From NCBI GenBank assembly GCA_002497765.1, contig DAET01000030.1:1-6682 (forward strand): 6,682 nt of DNA. The letters run 5' to 3'. Below the pieces are notes generated by a model that was not told where the DNA came from, did not search any database, and worked only from the letters and a program-made list of their open reading frames with translations. Shown piece by piece: positions 1 to 5,215 of this stretch (the stretch's first letter is position 1; each line of letters starts with the position of its first letter). This DNA is from Euryarchaeota archaeon UBA486. Lineage in GTDB: Archaea > Thermoplasmatota > Poseidoniia > Poseidoniales > Poseidoniaceae. The translations under genes and the position numbers were made by a program.

Positions 1-96
1 ACCCCCGAGCCGAAGAAACGGGTGGACACAAAGGCTCCAGCTGCCCCTGCTCGTCGCCCGGGCCAGCCTCAAAACAACCACGATTTCTCGCTTTGA
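1..96 (+). CDS. C-terminal end of an unidentified protein with a Pro/Ala/Lys-rich tail (5' truncated)
   Basis: Reading frame 1 is open from the window edge to TGA at 94-96 and encodes 31 residues ending in NNHDFSL. The piece is rich in Pro, Ala, Lys and Arg (PEPKKR, APAAPARRPG), which looks like a disordered, positively charged tail; no domain is visible. It is probably the upstream partner of the zinc-ribbon gene that begins 10 bases after its stop, on the same strand. The function cannot be judged without the missing 5' part. Codon and base use resemble the neighbours, so I take it as a real gene end, but an open frame of this length alone is weak support. Confidence 0.55.
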   Translation, partial: TPEPKKRVDTKAPAAPARRPGQPQNNHDFSL

Positions 97-106
97 GTTG
101 AACCAC

Positions 107-547
107 ATGAGCACCGAGCAACGTTGGCTCGTGGTTCGATGCGCTGCTTGCCAGCGGTGTTCGGGTCAACGCCGTCAGGGTGGGCGATGTCCGCATTGCG
201 GAACGGCACTCTCATCGTCGTGTGAAGTTGTCAAAGAGTGTCATAGCAGCGCTGACTTGCATATGGAAGTGGCGTTGGCCAACACGCCGGAGGAACTGCG
301 AGATGAGCTGCGACAGCGGATGACAGCACGCCCCGAACCTGATGCGGCACAGCCTGTCTCCGTCAGGGCCGTCCTCACAGAACTGAGGAATCTCTCAGAG
401 GATGACGGGAGCCTTGGGTTGGAGGTCGTGCGTCGTCATTTGGAAAAGCGAGCCATGGATGCATCGCCTGAGGCGTTCATGGAACAAGCAGAACTTGAGG
501 GATTGGTTCTGCGTTTGGCACCTGACCGGTGGATGTTCTTTGAGTGA
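107..547 (+). CDS. Zinc-ribbon and winged-helix small protein (possible nucleic-acid-binding protein)
   Basis: A protein of 146 residues from ATG at 107; a TTG at 98 in frame would add only three residues and is less likely. The N-terminus carries a zinc ribbon with Cys12-x2-Cys15 and Cys28-Pro-His-Cys31-Gly (CAAC...CPHCG), plus an extra Cys18. A charged helical linker follows (about residues 55-80). The last 60 residues read as a winged helix: a helix with VLTELRNL, a second helix, then EGLVLRL and RWMFF as the wing strand. This resembles the C-terminal winged helix of archaeal MCM proteins. The zinc-ribbon half recalls small archaeal proteins such as the DUF5817 group (C-x2-C, CPxCG, then a helix with acidic residues), from memory. 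Role in DNA or RNA binding is inferred. It may be co-transcribed with the truncated upstream gene. Confidence 0.72.
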   Translation: MSTEQRWLVVRCAACQRCSGQRRQGGRCPHCGTALSSSCEVVKECHSSADLHMEVALANTPEELRDELRQRMTARPEPDAAQPVSVRAVLTELRNLSEDDGSLGLEVVRRHLEKRAMDASPEAFMEQAELEGLVLRLAPDRWMFFE

Positions 548-549
548 AG

Positions 550-557
550 TTCATAGG
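550..557 (+). promoter_or_regulatory. Possible TATA-like element for tRNA-Pro
   Basis: The bases TTCATAGG lie centred about 27 bases before the first base of the tRNA, the spacing expected for an archaeal TATA box and start site. The match to a TTTATATA-type consensus is partial, so this is a positional inference. It sits just after the stop codon of the zinc-ribbon gene. Confidence 0.3.
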
Positions 558-580
558 TGAGACGCCGTGGCACAGACCAA

Positions 581-658
581 GGGCGTATGGGTTAGTTTGG
601 CCTATACTCGGGCGTTTGGGACGCTTGGACCCAAGTTCAAATCTTGGTACGCCCACCA
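581..658 (+). tRNA. tRNA-Pro (anticodon UGG), CCA encoded
   Basis: A full cloverleaf can be folded by eye. The acceptor stem is GGGCGTA (581-587) with TACGCCC (648-654), discriminator A655 and an encoded CCA at 656-658. The D arm is 590-593 with 605-608 (last pair mismatched), with GG in the D loop at 599-600. The anticodon stem is GGGCG (610-614) with CGCTT (622-626), including two G-U pairs. The loop TTTGGGA gives anticodon TGG at 617-619, with T at position 33. The T stem is CCAAG (631-635) with CTTGG (643-647), with loop TTCAAAT. There is no intron. TGG reads CCN proline codons, mainly CCA and CCG. The gene ends directly against the stop codon of the minus-strand parvulin gene. Confidence 0.95.
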
Positions 659-988
659 TCACTCGGGAAGCACGATGCTGTGCACCCACAAGACATGGAA
701 TCCAAATTGGGTTTTGATGAAGTTTTGAGGTACGGCCTCCAGCTCCGATGCCCATACGGCATCCTCGAAGGTCTGAACCATCTGCCCCTCAACAAACTCC
801 CCGAGGTCACCACCCTTGCTGCCGCTGGGGCAGTTGGAGTATTTCTTGGCCATTTTTTTGAAGGTTCGAAGTGGTTTTTTGGCGGCATTGATCTGCTCAA
901 GAATCATCTTGGCTTCCGGCTTATTGGCGACCAAGATATGACGGACATGGGCCTTACGAGGTTTCCGACGCCGGTCATGTCGCCTCAT
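659..988 (-). CDS. Parvulin-type peptidyl-prolyl cis-trans isomerase
   Basis: A 109-residue single-domain parvulin (rotamase), catalysing cis-trans isomerisation of Xaa-Pro bonds in the cytoplasm; there is no signal peptide or membrane segment. Family hallmarks are visible: RHILV near residue 17 (active-site His17), then YSNCPSG with Cys53, GGDLGEF at 59-65, and QFGFHVL with His98 close to the end. The arrangement closely resembles E. coli Par10 (PpiC), which has YSxCPSG, GGDLGEF and QFGYH. An N-terminal basic extension of about 13 residues (RRHDRRRKPRK) goes beyond the minimal domain and might bind nucleic acid or ribosomes, which is only a guess. The ATG lies inside the end of the upstream glycosyltransferase gene (14-base overlap), with GGAG 10 bases before it, so translational coupling is likely. 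The stop codon abuts the tRNA-Pro CCA end. Confidence 0.93.
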   Translation of the reverse strand: MRRHDRRRKPRKAHVRHILVANKPEAKMILEQINAAKKPLRTFKKMAKKYSNCPSGSKGGDLGEFVEGQMVQTFEDAVWASELEAVPQNFIKTQFGFHVLWVHSIVLPE

Positions 989-1916
989 GCAGTTTCAACT
1001 CCTGGTGGACACGTGTCGCCCCCCTGTCAAAAAGATGCGCTAACGACCAAAAGAACACGGTAAGAAGGAGGGGAGGAATCCCCCTTGCGACCAGTTCAAC
1101 CTCCAAATCATTGCTCAAGAAGGGAAGCGCAGCAGACCACCCCAAAAGGTAGGCCATCAGAGCAAACAAGGTGTGCGGTGTAAGGCGGCCAGGTCTCAGC
1201 CAAGCGAGGTTTCTGCGGTGATGTTCGATCGCCATCATCCATCCAACGCTCATGAAGAATGCGAGGGGTTTGATGCCGCTGACTTCGTTTCTATAGATGG
1301 ATTGAACGGGCACCTCTCTCAAACGAAAGCCCTGCTTTGCGAGGTTGATCAGCCAGAAATTCGGATAGCCATAGCCCGCCCATGACCGTTTCCAGTCCCA
1401 GGCGTTGAGCACCTTTGACGACGTGGCCGTGTACCCGCATTGGGGGTCGCCGATGGGTTGTCCAGCAGCGAGGGTTGTGAACCACGAGAGCACTGCGGTT
1501 GCACGTTGCCGCTGCTTCGGCATTCGGTTGTATCCATCAGGGTGCAGCCTCCGGTTTCCCTTCACGTGGTCTGCTTTGTTGGTGATAATGGGGTGAACCA
1601 AGGTCTCCATGTCGTCGGGATTCATTTGTCCGTCACCTGCCATCACCACGCTGATGAATGGCGAGTCCCACAAACTGAGGAGATACTGGTGGCCTCGGTC
1701 AATGGAGGCGCCCACACCGTCACCGTCTCCTTCCAAGACCACGACATCACACGGCGCATCGGCATGGCTGGCGAGCGCACCTGTGTTGTCTACAGAGCCA
1801 TCGTTGACGACCACGGCCAAGTCCACCATCTCAGGGAGGCTGGACAGCACGGCCTCGATGTGTTCCTCTTCGTTGCGAGCGGGGATGACCACGCCGAGAA
1901 GTCGTCCGTGGTGCAT
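975..1916 (-). CDS. GT2 family glycosyltransferase with C-terminal membrane helices
   Basis: A 313-residue inverting GT-A glycosyltransferase of family 2, expected at the cytoplasmic face of the membrane. In order: VVIPARNEEEHI at residues 9-20 (nucleotide-sugar binding strand), NDGSVDNT at 38-45, and the metal-binding region MAGDGQMNPDD at 92-102, a known variant of the DxD motif (GDGQ). KGNR follows near 120, then DPQCGYTA near 160, GYGYPN, and a late EVPV strand. Two hydrophobic stretches close the protein (about residues 248-270 and 280-298), consistent with membrane anchoring. Donor and acceptor are unknown; cell-surface polysaccharide, glycolipid or dolichol-sugar synthesis are the usual roles. 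ATG at 1916 is preferred because GGAGA sits 4 bases upstream. It leads a two-gene unit with the overlapping parvulin gene and is divergent from the next operon. Confidence 0.92.
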   Translation of the reverse strand: MHHGRLLGVVIPARNEEEHIEAVLSSLPEMVDLAVVVNDGSVDNTGALASHADAPCDVVVLEGDGDGVGASIDRGHQYLLSLWDSPFISVVMAGDGQMNPDDMETLVHPIITNKADHVKGNRRLHPDGYNRMPKQRQRATAVLSWFTTLAAGQPIGDPQCGYTATSSKVLNAWDWKRSWAGYGYPNFWLINLAKQGFRLREVPVQSIYRNEVSGIKPLAFFMSVGWMMAIEHHRRNLAWLRPGRLTPHTLFALMAYLLGWSAALPFLSNDLEVELVARGIPPLLLTVFFWSLAHLFDRGATRVHQELKLHEAT

Positions 1917-2019
1917 GATTTCTCCGTGCAGGTGGCCAACATCAACCTATGCGTGAATCGTCCCTTGCCAGCACCTTGGGAGAACAGGTTTCATAGCCTT
2001 GGAGAGGTCGACCAAGTCC
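1917..2019. other. Divergent intergenic region between the GT2 gene and the pseudo-GT2 operon
   Basis: About 100 bases carry the 5' signals of both diverging units. On the minus strand GGAGA (1921-1925) is the ribosome binding site of the GT2 gene, and a weak GCATAGG (1947-1953) could be its TATA element. On the plus strand GGAGAGGT at 2001-2008 precedes the preferred GTG start at 2020. A 15-codon frame beginning with ATG at 1949 and ending in TAG at 1994-1996 could be a leader peptide, but nothing further supports it. No RNA gene or repeat is seen. Confidence 0.45.
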
Positions 2020-2847
2020 GTGAAGGTCCCGCTCCGTCGTGTTGTTCTCATCGGTGAGAACATCGAACTCCGCATCGTTTCCTTGGTGGTTCGCTGCCGA
2101 GAAGTGGCGGAAGACGTGGTGCTCTTTGATACGGGGTCCACGGATGAGACCGCACAACTGGCCGAGGAAGTTGACACCCAAGTGGTTCACTATGAGGGTG
2201 CCTTGACGCCACAGAACCTGACGCGTGCAGCCATCCAAGCTTCCCTCAACGACGGATTGACTTTGTTTTTGCCGATCACTTCCCTTTGGAAATTGTCCGC
2301 CTTGCCGCTCAGCGTGAACAGGGCTCGAGAAGGTTGGGACATCCACTATCTCTACCGGGAACCTCCCTCGGTTGATGACAACTCTCCGCACGTCATTGCG
2401 ACCACCCTGATGGGTCATCTGATCACCAGCGAGGAAGGGATGGGCCACCTTGCAGAGCTCTCCGACGAAGCCACGATGGAGGATGTATCGGAGACCGTCC
2501 GAGCACGATTTATCAAAACGGATGCGCCGATTCAACTCCCTCAACGGCAATCGCTCGCGACGGCGTCTCGTTTTGCTCAACTCTTCTATTGGATGCTGGA
2601 ATCCAAGCACCCCCTCCTCTTGTTCGGTATTCCTGGCGTGGTGCTGTTTGTCTTGGGGTATCGATTGTCCGGTGACCTTGCCACCATGTTCACCGAATTG
2701 AATTCAACCTCCATTGGGGTGACGCTCATCACCATTGCCATGACCCTGATCGGACTGTTTGCCATGATGGTAGCCCTTATTCTCTACATCATGGGAAAAC
2801 AGGTCGCCCGCATCCAAAACCAGTACAATTGGCCAAAGGGGAGCTGA
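2020..2847 (+). CDS. GT2-like membrane protein with degenerate catalytic core (probable pseudoenzyme)
   Basis: A 275-residue protein from GTG at 2020. That start puts RRVVLIGEN seven or so residues in, as in normal GT2 proteins, and GGAGAGGT precedes it; a TTG at 1999 is the alternative. VVLIGENIELRI takes the place of the VVIPxxNEExxI strand. VLFDTGSTDETAQLA (34-48) matches the VDDGSTDxTA motif. Where a DxD/DADGQ motif should follow, residues 79-90 read GLTLFLPITSLW with no acidic pair. A later VSETVRARF (156-164) fits the EVPVRxRY strand. The tail has the two-helix signature of archaeal DPM1-like enzymes: LLLFGIPGVVLFVLG (199-213) and a second helix at about 232-258. I infer a membrane-bound GT-A fold that lost metal-dependent transfer. 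It is 4 bases from the phosphatase gene, so probably an operon. Confidence 0.8.
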   Translation: MKVPLRRVVLIGENIELRIVSLVVRCREVAEDVVLFDTGSTDETAQLAEEVDTQVVHYEGALTPQNLTRAAIQASLNDGLTLFLPITSLWKLSALPLSVNRAREGWDIHYLYREPPSVDDNSPHVIATTLMGHLITSEEGMGHLAELSDEATMEDVSETVRARFIKTDAPIQLPQRQSLATASRFAQLFYWMLESKHPLLLFGIPGVVLFVLGYRLSGDLATMFTELNSTSIGVTLITIAMTLIGLFAMMVALILYIMGKQVARIQNQYNWPKGS

Positions 2848-2851
2848 ACAG

Positions 2852-3610
2852 ATGTCACACTTGGTCTGCCTGGACATGGACCGCGTGCTCGTTGACCACC
2901 TTTCCACATGGCAATTTGTGTACGATGGATTGGGCATCTCAAACGACGAATCGTTCGCCTTGTACAATCAAGGATTGCTGGACGAGTGGGACTGGATCAA
3001 ACTGGATTTGGCCCTCATCAAATCAGCACCCGGTGGCAACATCACCGATGAACGCCTCCGTGGATTGATGGAAGGCATGCCGATGATGAAAGGCTGGCAC
3101 GGGCTTATTGACCACCTACTAAACATCGGCGTCCATGTCGCTATTGTGAGCGGCGGTTTGCAAAAGACTGCGAGGGACATCGCTGCAACCTTTCCTTCCG
3201 AACAACCATGGCGCCGCCGCTGGGGAGGCATTGACCGGCACACGGCGAACGAGCAATCCGGGGGGATGGATTCGAAACTCCACGTGTTCACCAACGGTTG
3301 GTTGATGGAGTCTGGCGATGGCAAAAACCCTCCCGGTATTGGCGATTTTGGCCGTTACCAAGTTCAAATGAACGGTAAAGGGGCCATCGTCAAGATGCTT
3401 CAGCGACGCTTGGGTGTCAGCAAGTCATGCACGGCCTCCGTTGGGGATTCAATGGGCGACGTCGGCATGTTTGAGGAATCGGACTGTTCCATCTTGTTCA
3501 ACCCCTGGGACGATCGACCTCGGGCACATGCACGCCACATCATCGAAGAGAAGGACTTGGGATTGGTGCTTGACCTCATTTGTGAACGATTTGGACTGCC
3601 AAAACCTTGA
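2852..3610 (+). CDS. HAD-superfamily phosphatase, phosphoserine phosphatase-like
   Basis: A 252-residue cytoplasmic hydrolase with all four HAD motifs intact. Motif I is LDMDRV with nucleophile Asp8 and acid/base Asp10. Motif II is IVSGG with Ser100, motif III is Lys176 in NGKG, and motif IV is VGDSMGD with Asp199 and Asp203 for Mg2+. Motif II as SGG and the helical cap between residues 15 and 80 resemble the SerB/phosphoserine phosphatase group. Length is somewhat above the roughly 210 residues usual for SerB, because of extra sequence at about 120-165 (GGIDRHTANEQSGG and TNGWLMESGDG), so the substrate may differ. ATG at 2852 is preceded by GGGGAG at 2838-2843 and lies 4 bases after the pseudo-GT2 stop. 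The TGA stop overlaps the ATG of the zinc-ribbon microprotein. Adjacency to a GT2-like protein allows a sugar- or lipid-phosphate substrate, but this is speculation. Confidence 0.85.
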   Translation: MSHLVCLDMDRVLVDHLSTWQFVYDGLGISNDESFALYNQGLLDEWDWIKLDLALIKSAPGGNITDERLRGLMEGMPMMKGWHGLIDHLLNIGVHVAIVSGGLQKTARDIAATFPSEQPWRRRWGGIDRHTANEQSGGMDSKLHVFTNGWLMESGDGKNPPGIGDFGRYQVQMNGKGAIVKMLQRRLGVSKSCTASVGDSMGDVGMFEESDCSILFNPWDDRPRAHARHIIEEKDLGLVLDLICERFGLPKP

Positions 3611-3741
3611 TGGGGAAGCCCAATGAAAACAACTCCATGGTCGTTGACGACTTGATGTCCATCTGCCCCCATTGCGGGTTCTTGCTTGGTGTGTTCATCC
3701 CTGGTATGCCTTGCCCGATGTGCGGCGAGACGCTGTTGTAA
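3610..3741 (+). CDS. 43-residue zinc-ribbon microprotein
   Basis: A short reading frame starting at ATG 3610-3612, which shares its A with the last base of the phosphatase stop (TGATG), and ending in TAA at 3739-3741. Residues 19-23 are CPHCG and 35-39 are CPMCG, two zinc knuckles separated by an 11-residue hydrophobic turn (FLLGVFIPGMP). This is a complete four-cysteine zinc ribbon with almost no other sequence beyond an 18-residue polar N-terminus. Similar CPxCG microproteins are known from archaea, where most are of unknown function. The stop-start overlap argues for translational coupling to the phosphatase. The stop codon touches the asnS stop on the other strand. A shift to the ATG at 3637 (residue 10) is possible. 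Confidence 0.75.
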   Translation: MGKPNENNSMVVDDLMSICPHCGFLLGVFIPGMPCPMCGETLL

Positions 3742-5091
3742 TCAGGGCGTTACCCTTCTCGACGTTCTGGGGAAGGGGATCACCTCACGAATGTGGGTTG
3801 CCCCGGCCAGCCAGCTGACCACCCGGTCAACCCCCAAACCGAAGCCGCCGTGCGGCACGCCGCCGTAGGAGCGCACGTCGATGTAGAACTGGTAGGGCTC
3901 ACGTGGGGTTCCTTCTTCGTCGATGCGTTGAAGGATTTCTTCCTCGGACCATGTGCGCTCGCCACCACCGATGATCTCGCCGTAGCCTTCAGGGGCCAGG
4001 AGGTCGTGACAGAGAACGTATTTGTCGTCGCTCGGATCCACACGGTGATAGAACGGTTTGGCGATTTTGGGGTAGTGCGTCAGGAAATGTGGTACATCGA
4101 AGTCTTGGGTCAGCACCTTTTCCTTGGAATAATCCAAATCTTGTCCCCACTCAACGTTCACGCCTTTGCCTTGCAGAATCTCGATGGCTTCGTCGTAGCG
4201 CATCCGAGGGTAAGGGTTGTCGGCGTAGTTGGCGATTAATTCGAGGTCCCGTTCAAGATAAGTGAGTTCTTCCTCACGTTCATCCAATAGTGCCTTTGCG
4301 ATGTGTCGCACGACGCCCTCGCCGTGCGCCATAATGTCGTTGTTCGTAGCCCATGCCATCTCCATTTCAGCGTGCCAAAATTCCGTCAAGTGCCGTCGTG
4401 TACGAGACTTTTCCGCACGGAAGGAAGGTGCGATGGTGTAGAGTCGCTCCAGCGCTGGCATGGCTGCCTCTGCGTAGAGCTGCCAGGATTGGGTCAGGTA
4501 GGCTTGCTTCCCGAAATACGGGACCTCAAACAAGGTTGAGCCGCCCTCAACGGCACCAGCCACGAAGTTAGGTGCCTGATACTCCAAGAAATCATGCCCT
4601 CGGAAATAGGAATGGATGGCGCCGAAGGCTGAACTCCGAAGTTTGAGCATGGTCGTCGCGCGTGTGGTTCGGAGGTACAGGTGGCGATGGTTGAGGGTGT
4701 GTTCTGTTCCGCCGTAGGTCAACTCGCCGTCCTCGTCTTCCACCAGCATGTCGGCTTCCGTAATGGGGAAAGGACGCTCTGAGTTGACGGGACCAACGAT
4801 TTCAACAGCGGTGATGTCGAGTTCATGCCCGCCTTCGGCGCGCTCGTCAGCACGGACCATTCCGGTGAAGACGACGCTCGTCTCGATGAGTGCGCCTTTC
4901 AAGGCGTCAAAGGCTTCCTCGCCGATGTTAGCTTTTTTTCCGACGCACTGAATGGTTCCCGTTGAGTCTCGCAAGACAATAAATCGAATGTTGTTGTTGC
5001 CTCTGGCTCGCTTGACCCAACCCTTCAGTTCAACCTGCTCGCCATCGTGTTGGCCCTTTTGCACATCGCCTATCCACGTGGTCTTGACCAT
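3742..5091 (-). CDS. asnS: Asparaginyl-tRNA synthetase, archaeal type
   Basis: A class IIb aminoacyl-tRNA synthetase of 449 residues that charges tRNA-Asn with asparagine using ATP. The N-terminal OB-fold anticodon-binding domain (about 5-105) has VELKGWVKRAR and FIVLRDSTGTIQCV. The catalytic core shows motif 1 around FLEYQAPNFV followed by GAVEGGSTLF and YLTQSWQLY, motif 2 as FRAEKSRTRRHLTEFWH (about 224-240), and the late LLAPEGYGEIIGG. Motif 3 is GGFGLGVDRVVSWL (about 415-428) and the class ending is IPFPRTSRR. The whole resembles Pyrococcus AsnRS (recalled sequence) more than AspRS, so tRNA-Asn is favoured over tRNA-Asp. ATG at 5091 is preferred over GTG at 5112 because GGTGA lies 4 bases upstream and the family begins near there. 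It is divergent from the carbamate kinase gene and convergent with the microprotein. Confidence 0.93.
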   Translation of the reverse strand: MVKTTWIGDVQKGQHDGEQVELKGWVKRARGNNNIRFIVLRDSTGTIQCVGKKANIGEEAFDALKGALIETSVVFTGMVRADERAEGGHELDITAVEIVGPVNSERPFPITEADMLVEDEDGELTYGGTEHTLNHRHLYLRTTRATTMLKLRSSAFGAIHSYFRGHDFLEYQAPNFVAGAVEGGSTLFEVPYFGKQAYLTQSWQLYAEAAMPALERLYTIAPSFRAEKSRTRRHLTEFWHAEMEMAWATNNDIMAHGEGVVRHIAKALLDEREEELTYLERDLELIANYADNPYPRMRYDEAIEILQGKGVNVEWGQDLDYSKEKVLTQDFDVPHFLTHYPKIAKPFYHRVDPSDDKYVLCHDLLAPEGYGEIIGGGERTWSEEEILQRIDEEGTPREPYQFYIDVRSYGGVPHGGFGLGVDRVVSWLAGATHIREVIPFPRTSRRVTP

Positions 5092-5143
5092 GCTCTCACC
5101 ATCGATTCCCACCCACCCTGCCTATGTGAATGTCTCCCTCACC

Positions 5144-5211
5144 GTACCTCGGAAGTGGGGGGCTCGCGCATCGTATCGTGAAAAGTGTCAAAACGGTTCA
5201 AGACGAGGTAC
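5144..5211. repeat. 8-base inverted repeat GTACCTCG / CGAGGTAC in the asnS-arcC spacer
   Basis: GTACCTCG at 5144-5151 is the exact reverse complement of CGAGGTAC at 5204-5211, with 52 bases between. The right arm contains the GAGGT ribosome binding site of the carbamate kinase gene, so an RNA hairpin could hide it if transcription starts upstream of 5144. The arms could also be paired sites for a regulator of the divergent genes. One 8-base match in a 124-base region is only modestly unlikely by chance. Confidence 0.35.
5205..5209 (+). promoter_or_regulatory. Ribosome binding site fixing the GTG start of carbamate kinase
   Basis: GAGGT lies six bases before GTG at 5216. It selects this start over in-frame codons much further upstream, which would give an N-terminal extension unlike the family and run back over the asnS start. 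Confidence 0.6.
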
Positions 5212-5215
5212 ACCC

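Noticed and set aside
845..875. T-rich runs that might be a terminator
   Set aside because: They lie within the parvulin coding sequence and correspond to Lys codons on the minus strand (KKMAKK, AAKKPL).
1949..1996. Short frame of 15 codons (ATG to TAG) ahead of the pseudo-GT2 gene, possibly its true N-terminus joined by a frameshift
   Set aside because: The GT2 family begins within about 8 residues of its first strand, which the GTG at 2020 already provides, so no extra N-terminus is needed. A leader peptide remains possible but unsupported.
1440..2057. 205-codon plus-strand open frame over the GT2 gene
   Set aside because: It is antisense to clear GT2 motifs and shows no domain of its own.
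1942..2610. 222-codon minus-strand open frame opposite the pseudo-GT2 gene
   Set aside because: It has no recognisable motif or hydrophobic pattern, whereas the plus strand has GT2 motifs and two clean membrane helices; it is a shadow of the coding strand.
3742..5091. Aspartyl-tRNA synthetase (possibly nondiscriminating) instead of AsnRS
   Set aside because: The overall sequence, including HLTEFWH, LLAPEGYGEIIGG and the GVNVEWG region, matches archaeal AsnRS as recalled; a phylogeny would settle it.
4952..5215. N-terminal extension of carbamate kinase back into the asnS region
   Set aside because: The extension is unlike the family, overlaps the asnS start in antisense, and a GAGGT site with GTG at 5216 gives the normal family N-terminus.
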